From contig OX352762.1 in the NCBI GenBank assembly GCA_947095585.1, positions 13,185,969 through 13,249,968 on the forward strand: a stretch of 64,000 nucleotides of DNA. The letters are read 5' to 3'. A program made the position numbers and the translations under genes. The DNA is from Nephrocerus scutellatus (taxonomy: Eukaryota > Arthropoda > Insecta > Diptera > Pipunculidae). How positions within the stretch are numbered: position 1 is the first letter of the stretch; every line of letters starts with the position of its first letter. Of the stretch, positions 10,981 through 20,866 are shown in pieces. The notes under the pieces are model-generated. The model was not told the DNA's origin, ran no database searches, and saw only the letters and a program-made list of their open reading frames with translations.

Positions 10981-11411
10981 ACGCAGACGATGTGAAGCAT
11001 GAATCCCAGAATTACAAGGGTGCAAGCCCCTTTAACGAGTACGCAAATTATAAAACAATAGGCTTCCCAATTTTTGTTTTTGTCTGAAGAGATGTTATCG
11101 ATTGGGAAGAGTTGCAAAACTTGACTGTATAGTATCATACAAATTGGAAAGATTGGCATATGTCGATATGTACGCACTCAAAGCCATTCACACGACAGTT
11201 AACAACTTTTAACTTGAAAGGCGTTGTCAAGAAGAAGTGTCTTTATACAAATCCTAAGACCTTGATGTAACCCTCATAGAATGCTCGGTGGCAGGGGCAC
11301 TGAAAAACCAAAGGCAGTCAAAAAGCTGATGCATTACTCAAGAAAAGTGTCATCTTTGAAAATGTCTCCGCACCAGGGAACAGTAATATTGAAGGTAATC
11401 GAAAAGTGGGT
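10981..11411. other. No gene recognised
   Basis: Unique-looking spacer between a LINE fragment and a SINE; nothing supported. Confidence 0.4.
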
Positions 11412-11780
11412 ACCGTGGATCCAGTGGTTAGTGCGTTGAACTTCTGAGCAGATTCGCATTCCAAAAACACCAAAGGTATTTAACACTGTTCCACCTCTCG
11501 CGAAACTTCCGAGAGTAATAACTTGTCACGGAAAATTTCTCAACCCGTATTTCAGATTTTTTTTTTATAATTTGCGCACGCTTCAAGGGGTTCGCACCCT
11601 TATAATGCTCGCCTATATGCTCAGCACAGCGTGGGCGTTATGGAAGAGGAGCAGAAAAGAGGAGATGTCTATGAGCTTGTGTTTTGAATGTTGGTACCTT
11701 CCATTTATGTGCAAAAAAATAAAACGCACAACACGAATGGTAGCGCGAGAATGGTCTGTCCCGCCAAACATTATTATTTT
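11412..11780 (+). mobile_element. tRNA-derived SINE, copy 1 (with ~130 bp internal insertion)
   Basis: Head: TGGATCCAGTGGTTAGTGCG (A-box-like). Body: CTTCCGAGAGTAATAACTTGTCACGG. 3' part: TGTGCAAAAAAATAAAACGCACAACACGAATGG and TGGTCTGTCCCGCC, ending in ATTATTATT. The head and tail are split by about 130 bp (roughly 11556-11685) not found in other copies. The tRNA head resembles tRNA-Arg(UCU) (GCGTTGGACTTCT), which is inference. A 111-codon ORF through the 3' part is accidental. Confidence 0.75.
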
Positions 11781-11929
11781 TAGTCGAAAAGCTGATGCAT
11801 TAGACAAGAAAGGTTTCCTTTGGAATAAACAATGGAGGTCTGAGCACAACACTACTTTCTTTTACGGACGGGGCCGTAAAAAGTTGTATCTTACTCTTGA
11901 ACAGTAGTAGATCCTCATAACAGATCTAT

Positions 11930-12182
11930 ATAATAATTATATTGAGACGGTTTTGTTGCACCAGATCCTCCTACCTTCTCGCGGTGATTCGTGTTGTGCG
12001 TGTTAGATTTCTGCACACAAATGAAATGGGATATAAGGCCACCAAAATGCGAACATCACAATTATTACTCTCCGACATTTGTCAGATATCGGGCAGGCAG
12101 ATTTTTTGGTGTTATCCTGGGTTTCGAATTTCGAACCTCAAGCTCAATAGTCCAACGCACTAACCACCTGATCCACGGCGCC
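11930..12182 (-). mobile_element. tRNA-derived SINE, copy 2
   Basis: Minus-strand copy. Read on the minus strand, the head (CGTGGATCAGGTGGTTAGTGCGTTGGACTATTGAGC) carries a degenerate A box and a B-box-like GGTTCGAAATTCGAA. The body has GTCGGAGAGTAATAATTGTGATG and the tail AACACGCACAACACGAATCACCGCGAGAAGG, finishing in TAATTATTA. Confidence 0.8.
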
Positions 12183-12248
12183 CGGATTTTCTGGGATTAA
12201 TAAAAATAATATTTTGCGTGACAGAGCGGTATTAGTCGAATTAAAATG

Positions 12249-12564
12249 TATTATAGCCATCATATATTGGCTCAGTGGATAAGAGCATGGCTTCTGAGGA
12301 GGAGGTACGTGCTTCGAATTCTAGTAACATCAAAAGTATTTTTCACCGTGTCCCACCACTCGTGAAAGTCTAGCAAACGTCCGAGAGTAATAACTTGTCA
12401 CGGAAAGCTTCTCAATTTGCCGTTCGAATCCGGCATTCAATTGTAGGTCCCATTCATTTGTGAGCAAAAATATACATCCTCAATACATGGCCATGCGAGA
12501 AGAGCTACGCCTTGGACAGCAATGAATGGTCTGTCGCGCGCCGAATATTATTATAGCCATCATA
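12249..12564 (+). mobile_element. tRNA-derived SINE, copy 3, with target-site duplication
   Basis: Head: TTGGCTCAGTGGATAAGAGC, a near-perfect A box, followed by GCTTCGAATTCTAG (B box position) and a second B-like GTTCGAATCCGG at about 12424. The body and tail match the other copies and end GGTCTGTCGCGCGCCGAATATTATT. The element (12265-12548) is flanked by an identical 16-bp direct repeat, TATTATAGCCATCATA, at 12249-12264 and 12549-12564: a target-site duplication of LINE-mediated insertion. It is the most complete SINE copy in the window. Confidence 0.88.
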
Positions 12565-12764
12565 CGGGTTGATTGGCTACATTATTGTCTTGTATTTTGC
12601 TTAAGAAATCAATTTGAGCATCTACGGATACTCAGATAAACATAGCCTGCATAACCTCATTATCTAATCGAATTGAAATTTCACAAACATGTGCAGTATT
12701 AAAATCAGACCAGAGCTCAATGGAACCAAAGTATAAAGTAAAAGCAAAGTCGGATTTTTTATTT

Positions 12765-13865
12765 TTATTTTATTTTTGTAGACAAGCCTAGCCCAACCGG
12801 CTGATACTGCGACCTGAAAAGATCTATTTTATCGTAGGGTTTAGCTAATATAAGAGACTTTCTACCTCCATAATGAAGGATAGTAAGTCCTTAGTGGCAG
12901 AGTTTCGCAGATCTGCCAAAGAACATATTGCCTTATGGAAAATACGTCTACTTAACCAGATCAATGCAGGGCAATCACAGAGAATGTGCATGGATGATTC
13001 ATCATCTTCTGAGCAGAACTTGCATTACGTGTCTGAGCCTAGACTAATTTTTCTAAGGTGATATCGCAAGCCACAGTGACCTGTGAGAAAGCTCACCAGT
13101 TTTCTAATGCTATCGTTGTTTAGAGCAATGATGTCCTTAAAGAAAAAGGGCCGGATTAATCGTTTGAATTGTCTAATCCCAATGGGCCAGACGAAGTTGA
13201 CTTTCCTACTTATTTATTATGGCATCCCAGTTGACACCACAGCAAGGTTCCGGTCCTAAGAACACAGATTCTGATCCTGCCCGGGTTTGTTATCTGCATA
13301 TTCGTTGCCTGCAATTCCTTGGTGATTAGAGACCAAATCGAGCTTAACCCTGTTATGTCTTGCTAGGGATTTTTGAAGCAGCATTTACCTGATTTAAAGT
13401 ACATTATGTTGGATGATAACGCTTTCAGTGCTGCTTGACTATCTGAAAATATATAAATCGTAGCGCCGATAATACCATTACTAAGGTTAATCCTAGCGCA
13501 GACCTCAATGGCATGGAGTTCCGCCTGGATAACCGTGGGACTCATAACCATTTGTATCGAGACTTTGGTCCGAAAACACCTGCTCCTACTACAGATCCGT
13601 CTGTGTACTTAACCAGATCTTTAGCATCCAGTGCTAGAACATTATTAGACCAGATTGCGCCGTCCAATATTGTTACCTAAAAATAATCTGCCGAAACAGT
13701 ACTCCCTGGCCATGGTGTCGGGGATAGTACAAAACATGTCTCTTTCAGGAATTGAGTCAATACTTTTTAAGTGTCCCACATAGTCACCTGGTTTTAACCC
13801 GTATTCTAATTGCAGCTTTATAGCGCATCTAGCGGCCGTCTTCCGGTATCTTTAGTAAATGCATA
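12765..13865 (-). pseudogene. R1/LOA-like LINE C-terminal RNase H and zinc-finger remnant
   Basis: Minus-strand translation in shifting frames gives an RNase H domain: YTDGSVVGAGVFGPK (first catalytic Asp), VIQAELHAIEVCARIN (Glu), IYIFSDSQAALKAL (Asp) and NHQGIAGNEYAD (His, Asp). It is followed by LVSFLTGHCGLRYHLRKI and a CKFCSEDDESSMHILCDCPAL Cys/His finger. This order, RNase H then a C-x2-C...H-x4-C motif, is characteristic of the C-terminus of LOA/I/R1-group LINE ORF2 proteins. All four RNase H acidic positions can be seen but stops and frameshifts break it. The 3' tail is A-rich (AAAATAAAATAAAA on the minus strand, about 12750-12775). No RT part adjoins it. Confidence 0.82.
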
Positions 13866-15093
13866 TTAATATTTTTTTTTATTTTATTTGGTTTTTTGTT
13901 TAAATTTTTGCACTTTCTCCTAAATGCTTTACTTTTTGAGTTATTTGCAAAAACTCGAAAAACTTTCTAAGTAAACTGTCACTTCCGGCTGTCATATTTC
14001 CGTCAAAATCATCTCAAAATTTATGTAAATAGTATAAATATGAATTTTCATCACAATAAGTGCAGCCTGATGCTGGGCTGTAGAGTGGACACAGACAGAC
14101 ATAGATTTTTTATTTTCGCTTTTTCTAACTAAGGTAATGGGTTAATCTGCAAAAATCCCGAGTTCGAAAATTTTCATGATTACTATACATACTTTCTTTT
14201 ACTATGTAAAGGAATGTAAGAAAATTTCCTTAAAGAAGATAATCTAGGGAACACTTTAAACTTTGCCAGCAAACAGTGAAACCCCTAAAACCAAAAACTT
14301 CTGCCCGTCACTGAATCGTTTGGAAGTTAAGTTTGTTGTACCGTCATGACTGATGTCTCGCGAAATGATTTGTTTCTTTACCGGAACACACAGCAAAACA
14401 ATCGGCATTTCGCTGGGACAGAAGCATCGTTGGCACAGCAGTAGGCCATTAGTCATAAGCCCCTTTGTTAATAGGTTGCGACTAAACACTAAAGAAGGCT
14501 TGGATAAATTATGATAAGGAACGAATATGAATACCTCGAATGCTGCGATATTCCCAGCCAAATGACAATTAGTTGAGATTTTTTTTGATTGTATGCTAAT
14601 GCAACAGCCGAGCCGGAAAAATGCCAAATGGCTTAAAGTCAAAATGACTGAAAGGTGTCAACTGATAGCCTACTTATTGTCAACAACAACATTCACAACT
14701 AAACTAAGATTGTGATCTTGTGGAGGCCTTTTCTTTACACAGTTCTAGTGTAGGTTGAACCGTTTATTGTTCGATTGTTGCTCTTAGCCTGGAGTGAACG
14801 AGCGTAGGCTAGCTTTTCTATTGTACTTGCCTGAGAAAATCTCAATGTAATATGAAAGGCAGGAAACTTGTCATACATAAATACCTGTATAAATCTTAAA
14901 ATACTATTTGAGACTGTCATTACCTCTTAACTCATAAGTGTCGAGGTTTCTGGGACACTTTCTGTGATATTTTTTGTGATTTGAAGAAAAAAGTTAACAA
15001 TCTCTTATGCATTTATAGTTTGCATTTCTGTATCTTGATGAGAATTCAAACAAATGTTCTTGACAGTACAAGGCTACAATAAGTATAACTTTT
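13866..15093. other. No gene recognised; unassigned 128-codon ORF
   Basis: Holds a minus-strand open frame at 14256-14642 (128 codons) with no motif I recognise and no similarity to other parts of the window. The 13900-14150 part is AT-rich with a 'gtggacacagacagacatag' stretch of unknown origin. Confidence 0.4.
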
Positions 15094-15155
15094 ATAGCAG
15101 TACAGAGGTGGTCAGTCGCATGAAAGACCGGGGTTTCATTCCACATTGTGGGAGG
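15094..15155 (+). pseudogene. tRNA-Asp-like decayed sequence
   Basis: GAGGTGGTCAGTC followed by AGACCGGGGTTTCATTCC and a final GTGGGAG parallels the tRNA-Asp copies at 4029 and 30382 (TAGTGGTCAGTA ... AGACCGGGGTTCAATTCC ... GGGGAG). The anticodon arm is reduced to CGCATGAA and the B box has an inserted T. It looks like a decayed tRNA-Asp copy or tRNA-derived fragment. The acceptor stem no longer pairs. Confidence 0.5.
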
Positions 15156-15881
15156 CAATTAAAACACTGCTTTAGTTTATTTGTTATTATTATTTGTTTA
15201 AAAAAAACCTCCACTTGTAGACTAATTATTATCTGTCTATATCCATGTATGACATGAATAAAAAAAAGGTAGAAATCAGCGTAATATTGAGGTTTATGGA
15301 AATTTCTTTATAATTTATTTGAATTTAAGATTTATACATTCATCCATTCACAAAAGTTTATCACTTACGAATAAACGCAATTCATTTGTTTGTCCGATAA
15401 GTTAAAGACTCACCTGCAAAGAGAAAGCGGGATGGAATTCTATTAGAATCAGGCAGAAATAAATCTCAGATTATGAATAATGTCAACAATAAAGTCTAAA
15501 ATATTACTGTCATATGCAGATTAACCACAAAACAGTGATATTCGAAAAAAAGCACGAGTGTTTTTATAAAAAAGTGCATACTATTATGAAAAGTTCGTGT
15601 TCATGAATATTATCATATCAAAATAAAAAATAAGATATAAAATTTCCTCAATTGTTACGGTATACAGGGTGTATCCCCTAAGGTGGCAAATACTTAAATT
15701 TTTAAGATACAATGTACATTTTTTAAAATTCTTAAAACCATTACAAGTTACATGGGGAACTTTTGTAATTTCACTTGAAATGCAGACATCTGAACAAAAG
15801 TATCATATATATCCTACCCGCAATAAGAAATTTCAATGAATCCCAAAATAGTATTAATTATGCTGACTGATGCTGGCTATA
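15156..15881. other. No gene recognised
   Basis: AT-rich spacer. 'tatacagggtgtatcccctaa' at about 15660 resembles a mariner-type end but no partner end was found. Confidence 0.4.
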
Positions 15882-16324
15882 TACAGGGGTGTCCAAAAAG
15901 ATGTTACCACTTATATGGGATTGACTTTTATTTTTTTATTTTAATAACATAATAGCACACACTAAGTACACACATCTATAGGAAGCTACTGCACTACTTC
16001 GACCTGTACTCCTTGGTTCTCAATGCACATGCGAAGTCTTTTCACCATACCAGCCATAGCTCGTTCACACATTTCCGTAGCTATAGAGCGGACAACTGTT
16101 GTTATTTGTTCTTTAACGTCATTGTGTCAGTAGTTTTTGTAGCATACACGCTTTCTCTTACCATTCCCCATAGACAGAAATCACATGGAATAAAATCTGA
16201 TGACTGTGCTGGCCAAACCAAAGGTCCACCCATTTCAGCGTCCACCAAATGTTTCATCCAGGTAATGTCGAACCATTAAGAAATAATGCGCGCTGGTGGT
16301 AACATCTTTTTGGCCACCCCTGTA
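15882..16324 (-). mobile_element. Deleted Tc1/mariner-like element with 29-bp TIRs
   Basis: Left end 15882-15910 (TACAGGGGTGTCCAAAAAG...) and right end 16296-16324 are inverted copies, 28 of 29 bases identical, each bounded by TA, the target duplicated by the Tc1/mariner superfamily. The whole element is only ~440 bp. Inside, on the minus strand at about 16010-16290, is a transposase C-terminal remnant: WPAQSSDFIPCDFCLWG, in which the Asp after SS corresponds to the third catalytic acidic residue of WP..SPDL.P.DF.LWG transposases. It then reads VYATKTTDT before a stop, and the last part (QGVQVEV) ends near the left TIR. The N-terminal DNA-binding region and first two catalytic residues are deleted, so it is non-autonomous. 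Confidence 0.88.
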
Positions 16325-17021
16325 GTTACGAACGCAGAAAGTGCAATAACTGGTTGGGTACATTCGCTAGCGCGCGCTGAACGTTGAACGCTGACAAACA
16401 AACGCTCAACTTCCCTTCTTTCACACCAAAGGCGCAGCCAACTTCATTTCAGATCAAAAAATCAGAAAAAAAAATTTTGTTTTAAATTTTGTTTTAAATT
16501 TTTTTTTCAAACGCGATTATTTCAAAAAATGCTCTCGGATAATTTTTTTTGGCAAATGCAGTATTAAAGCCTGTTCAATTTTCTACAAATTCACCTTACA
16601 ATATTTCTAGATTTGGTCAACAGGAGCAGGGTTAAAATTGAAAGTTGACTTCCATATAACTGTAACTCTTGTACGCTTCTAGCTACAAGGCCGCTGTTGG
16701 TCTTTTTTGAAACAAAATTAAATTTTTAAGAAAAGGAATCTAAATTTTTTTAAATCCGTGCAACTATTACTGATATAAACGTCGCAAAAGTCAAAACAAT
16801 TTTTACTTTTTTTTAATTGTATTTTCAAACGCGATCATCTCGGAAAATGCTCTCAGATGATTTTTTTTGACAAATGTAGTAATAAAGCCTATTCAATTTT
16901 CTACAAATCCTTGTCACAATGTTTACACATTGGGTCAACAGGAGCAGAGCTTAAATTAAAAGTTTGTAAAATGAATTTTAACAAAAAAAAAAAACAACCC
17001 ATAAAAATAAAAATTTTTCAT
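16325..17021. repeat. Direct repeat of ~140 bp, 318 bp apart
   Basis: 16508-16648 and 16826-16968 are diverged direct copies. Shared landmarks in order: CAAACGCGAT, AAAATGCTCTC, GATAATTTTTTTTGGCAAATG or its variant, TTCAATTTTCTACAAAT, and GGTCAACAGGAGCAG. The material between them is AT-rich. It could be two monomers of a ~318 bp satellite or an internal duplication of an old element. No gene. Confidence 0.6.
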
Positions 17022-17565
17022 GTAAATTCTCTAATAGGAGATCACGCCTCAGGGCCCGTTCACTCCAAAAAATTTACAAAAAATTTTGTCCATCGGAGAT
17101 ACACATGTATATAAAATTTGAAGAAAATCGGGACACCAAAATTTTTGCAAGTGTTGTCCATCGGAGATACACACGTATATAAAATTTGAAGAAAATCGGG
17201 TTAACTTTTTTTTAAAAATAATTTTAGGGTCCCAAGACCCCGAGGCCCGGGGTCTCCAAAAATTTTACAAAAAGTGTTTTCCATCAGAGATACACATTTG
17301 TGTAAAATTTTAAAAAATTCGGGTAAATTTTGTAAAATATTTGTATGGGAGCCCCCCGACGCCGCGGCCCGAGGGGCCTCAAATTTTAATAGAAATTATT
17401 GTCTCCGGAAATATACATGTGTGCAAAATTTTAATAAAATCGGGCCATGGGAAGTGTGTTAAAAATTGATCAGAAAATCTGACCAGCCAGCCAGCCAGCC
17501 AGCCAGCCAACCATCCAGCCAACCAGCCAGCCACTTGCACGCGAAGTTAATATAGAGAATTTAAA
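17022..17565 (+). mobile_element. Dispersed element with internal ~120 bp units, copy 3
   Basis: From 'gtaaattctctaatagg' to 'gttaatatagagaattta', with the same internal sequence as the copies at 2628 and 3145: units at about 17105, 17172 and 17290, the 'tttgtatgggagccccccgacgccgcgg' block, 'ggccatgggaagtg', and a (CCAG)n tract at about 17483-17530. The 30 bp before the left end (aacccataaaaataaaaatttttc) also match the sequence before 2628, so the true left boundary may lie slightly further out. Confidence 0.65.
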
Positions 17566-17584
17566 AATTCAAGCCAGACCATTA

Positions 17585-18660
17585 ATGAAATTCAAAACAA
17601 TAACGGCATAATAGCAAATGGGCATGTCGACTAAAACTGCCTTTTTTAAATAATGTATTACAAGACATGAATGATGGCCAACTGGTAACAGGTGTTTTTC
17701 TTGACCTAATTAAAGCATTTGACATAGTTGACCATCAACTTTTATTACAAAAATTAAACGACACCGGGCTTAGAGGTAATATGAATGAAGGGTTTGGATC
17801 ATATCTAATTAACAGGACATAAATAGTCAAGATAAGGAATACAGTTAGCATGGCAAATATCATGAAATGTGGAGTACCCCAGGGCTCGGTTTTGGGGCCT
17901 CTATTATTCTTGATATTTTTAAACTCTCTATTTTCAGAGACTCAGGTCTTTATTGGACTCACATTACATGATTATTAGTGATAAATCCAAAATAATACAT
18001 TTTGGTTTAAGAGGGTATAGATCCCATAACGATATTAAGTTCCATTCAAATCATGCGGATAGTAGTTGTGATTCCAGCTGTTTCACAATTGAATCAGTTT
18101 TCAGTTTTAAATATTTAGGATTGATGCTTGACTCTAAATTGAATTGGAAGGAATTGAATTGAGGCTATCTACATTCAAATGCAAATTGCGAATTTCGTCT
18201 GTACGAGTGTTAGTGAGAAAGTTATGCCCTCGCAATGTTATGCTTTTTTTTATATTTTGGATTAATTGATTTCAAATTACAGTATGCCATAACTTGTTGG
18301 GATGGAACTTTTATTCCAGCACATTAAAACCTATTGTGGTTTCTCAGAAACATTTTATTACATTAATTACAAATAATAAAAACGATCTCATAGGCCATGA
18401 ACTATTTTTAAGACCCTTAACATACTTCTTCGTAAATATCTATATGTATTTAAGGTATTAATACTATTTTTTATGATGAGTGGAAACATAAATGCTAGGA
18501 ATCAAAAGCGGTATGATTTAAGAAATCAAAACAGTGTCCAGTTGTAAATTGCTTGCCTCTATCTCATACAGATATCACATTCGTGCAAATTTTTATAGAA
18601 AACGCATTTGGTGTGTGTTATCTTTAACATCCAGTTGAACTGTTAAAAAATAGCAGCTGT
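17585..18660 (+). pseudogene. LINE family F (CR1-like) RT remnant
   Basis: Translation in mixed frames: GVFLDLIKAFDIVDHQLLLQKL (motif A; catalytic Asp in FLDL), then KCGVPQGSVLGPLLFLIFLN (motif B). The YADD motif is deleted (the frame jumps after LFSETQ), then KIIHFGLRGYRSHNDI and FKYLGLMLDSKLNW. Further 3', LQYAITCWDGTF, FITLITNNKND and SGNINARNQKRYDLRNQNSVQL give the C-terminal domain of CR1-type LINEs. AT-rich and more decayed than family A, so probably an older insertion. Confidence 0.78.
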
Positions 18661-19997
18661 GTCACTCCAAAAACAACTATAAATTAAATTGCAATTCTAA
18701 CTCATCGCAAGTAGTGGTCGATGAATATGAAAACCTATTTCCTTAAACTTAAAATAGGATCGATTTGATGTTTCGAGGTCTGATTCAGTTAGCGGTTTTT
18801 TTATTTTTCTTTCATTTTAAAATATGCTTGAAAAAAAATCCAATTCCTACTAGTTCTGGGTTAAGAGATCATATCACATACACTACACATTCACATGAAT
18901 CATGCTAAGGCGTATCAAATTTTTTCAGAAAATAACAATCTCGTCATACAATCGCAGTAATTAGTCAAAATAAATAATTTTTGGAGTTTATTAGTCAAAG
19001 CAATAGTAAAACCGAATTTTTGATTAAGTAACCTCAGTGAAGGGTGGTGTTAAGCCAATTCACAGTCACAATCACTATGCAAATAAAATTAATTAAACTA
19101 ATCAGCAATAGCGGCAAAGTAAAACCTACGTTGATTATTGGGCGAGTGACAACACTCATGTCAAGTAAATCATGATAACTTAATTGAATGCAGATTTTTT
19201 GGCCATAATCGGTTTCTTAATCTGCTTGTGTTTCTTTAATGTTTTTGTCGTTATCTTTGCCAACAAAACTCTTTGAGCTCTTTACGAAGAAAAAAGCAAC
19301 CTAAAATCACCTTTCTCCGTCATTGATCTTCACACTACCTTTTATTATCCGTAAAGAAGGTCAAAAGCATTTACCCAAAATTTACTGTGAAAATCGTAAA
19401 TCACATCATTAACTGCTGAGCGTATGTGACTAGTGCTCAGAAGCTACACGTTAATGTATTGCTTAATTGTGATACTATATGATAAGGTTGTTCTATGTAC
19501 AGTTCTCGCATATACACGTGTAATTATAAAATGTTATAAATAAAGATATAACCTTAAAACCATCAACTTAATGATTGAAAGAAACAAAACAAAACTTAGT
19601 AACAGAGATGTAAATAGAAAGACCAAAAGAAAACAGAATTTTTATCGGAAGAAATAAAAGCAACATCACCAAGAGCTACAACAAAAAACATTATAGTTGT
19701 TACTCATATAAATATTATACCAACTTTTGGTGTTTGGTTATCGGCTCCTTTCTCCACTGTCATAAAATGACTATAATAAGCGAGTCATTTGGTTAATCAG
19801 GCGTTTTTGGTGCGTATTGTAAAATTTTGAAGTGTCATCAATAATCGAGATAAAACCTAAAGCGGCTGACAGATTATCGAACTTGACTGTAAGTTGTTTT
19901 CGACATCCCTCGACATCCACTGATAGTGTGAACGCCTGACTGACTGACTAACACTCGTAACTGATCGCTATCAAAAAATTTTGTGGTTGATTGTCAG
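18661..19997. other. No gene recognised
   Basis: AT-rich spacer between two LINEs. A short CTGA repeat sits at about 19934-19948. No supported feature. Confidence 0.45.
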
Positions 19998-20685
19998 TCA
20001 GCGGCAACGAAAACGGTTAAACGATTTAAGAATTTTCTCATGGAACGTACGCTCACTGTATAGAGCTTACGATACCCTGTCTAAATATAAGGCTAACATA
20101 ACAGCATTCCAGGAGATGCGGTGGACGGGAAATGGTGTCTTACAAAAATCAGAATATGACATATATTACAGCTGTCATGCAAAACATCATGTGCTCGGGG
20201 TGGGGTTTCTAGTCAGCAAAAGAATAAAACCCACCATTATCGGCTTTAAAGCAGTTAATGAACAGCTATGCAGCCTTCGCGTTCGGGGCAAATTTAAAAA
20301 CATAAGCCTCATAAACGTTCACGCACCTACAGAGTATCCCCCAGATGATGAAAAAGAAGAATTCTTTGAATCAGTTAAAAGGGAACTCCATGCCTGCCCT
20401 CAGTATTATGTAAAAATCATTCTGGGGGATATGAATGCTAAAATAAGTAGGGAGACAGTATTCAGGCAGTACATTGGCACCCATAGCTTACACGAGAACA
20501 CTAAGGCAATGGACATAAAGATGGCAACAAGCAATAATTTGGTCGTTGCGAGTACATGGTTTGCGCGTAAAAATATCCACAAAGCCACTTGGGTATCTCC
20601 TGACTTGCAGACAGATGCGATGGGGTGGGGTGACAGACCCGAACCTGATGACCGTACGAGCAATGTACCGAGATGCCAACGTTGA
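19981..20685 (+). pseudogene. EEP endonuclease domain, LINE family A
   Basis: 234-codon open stretch with apurinic-endonuclease-like motifs: LRIFSWNVRSLYRA (Asn in SWNVRS), ITAFQEMRWTGNG (catalytic Glu in FQEMRW), VGFLVSKRIKPTIIGF, RGKFKNISLINVHAPTE, KIILGDMNAKI (Asp and Asn) and NIHKATWVSPD. In intact copies the sequence then has RNQIDHVLID. Here that region is frameshifted, so the C-terminal IDHV/SDH part is lost. The first ~18 codons, before LRIFSWNV, may not belong to the element. In an active LINE the domain nicks the target DNA. Confidence 0.88.
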
Positions 20686-20866
20686 CTCGGACCACTATCT
20701 TGTTGGTATGGTGCTCCAAGCGCAGATTGCATCTTGACGAAAGACTGCATCCGCGAATCAGATTCTAGTCGACACGGCTGCCCTTCGCAACGAAGAGACC
20801 AGAAACAACTACGGTCGTCAAGTTATAGGACTCGCCCTAAATGCATGGAGAATAAGTCCTGGGGCT

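Noticed and set aside
14256..14642. 128-codon minus-strand ORF as a host gene
   Set aside because: No recognisable motif, no splice context, and comparable frames are expected by chance in 64 kb.
15655..15690. Second mariner end (TACAGGGTGTATCCCC)
   Set aside because: No inverted partner within a plausible distance and no transposase remnant nearby.
20406..20750. 114-codon minus-strand ORF opposite the EEP domain
   Set aside because: Shadow frame of the family A endonuclease on the other strand.
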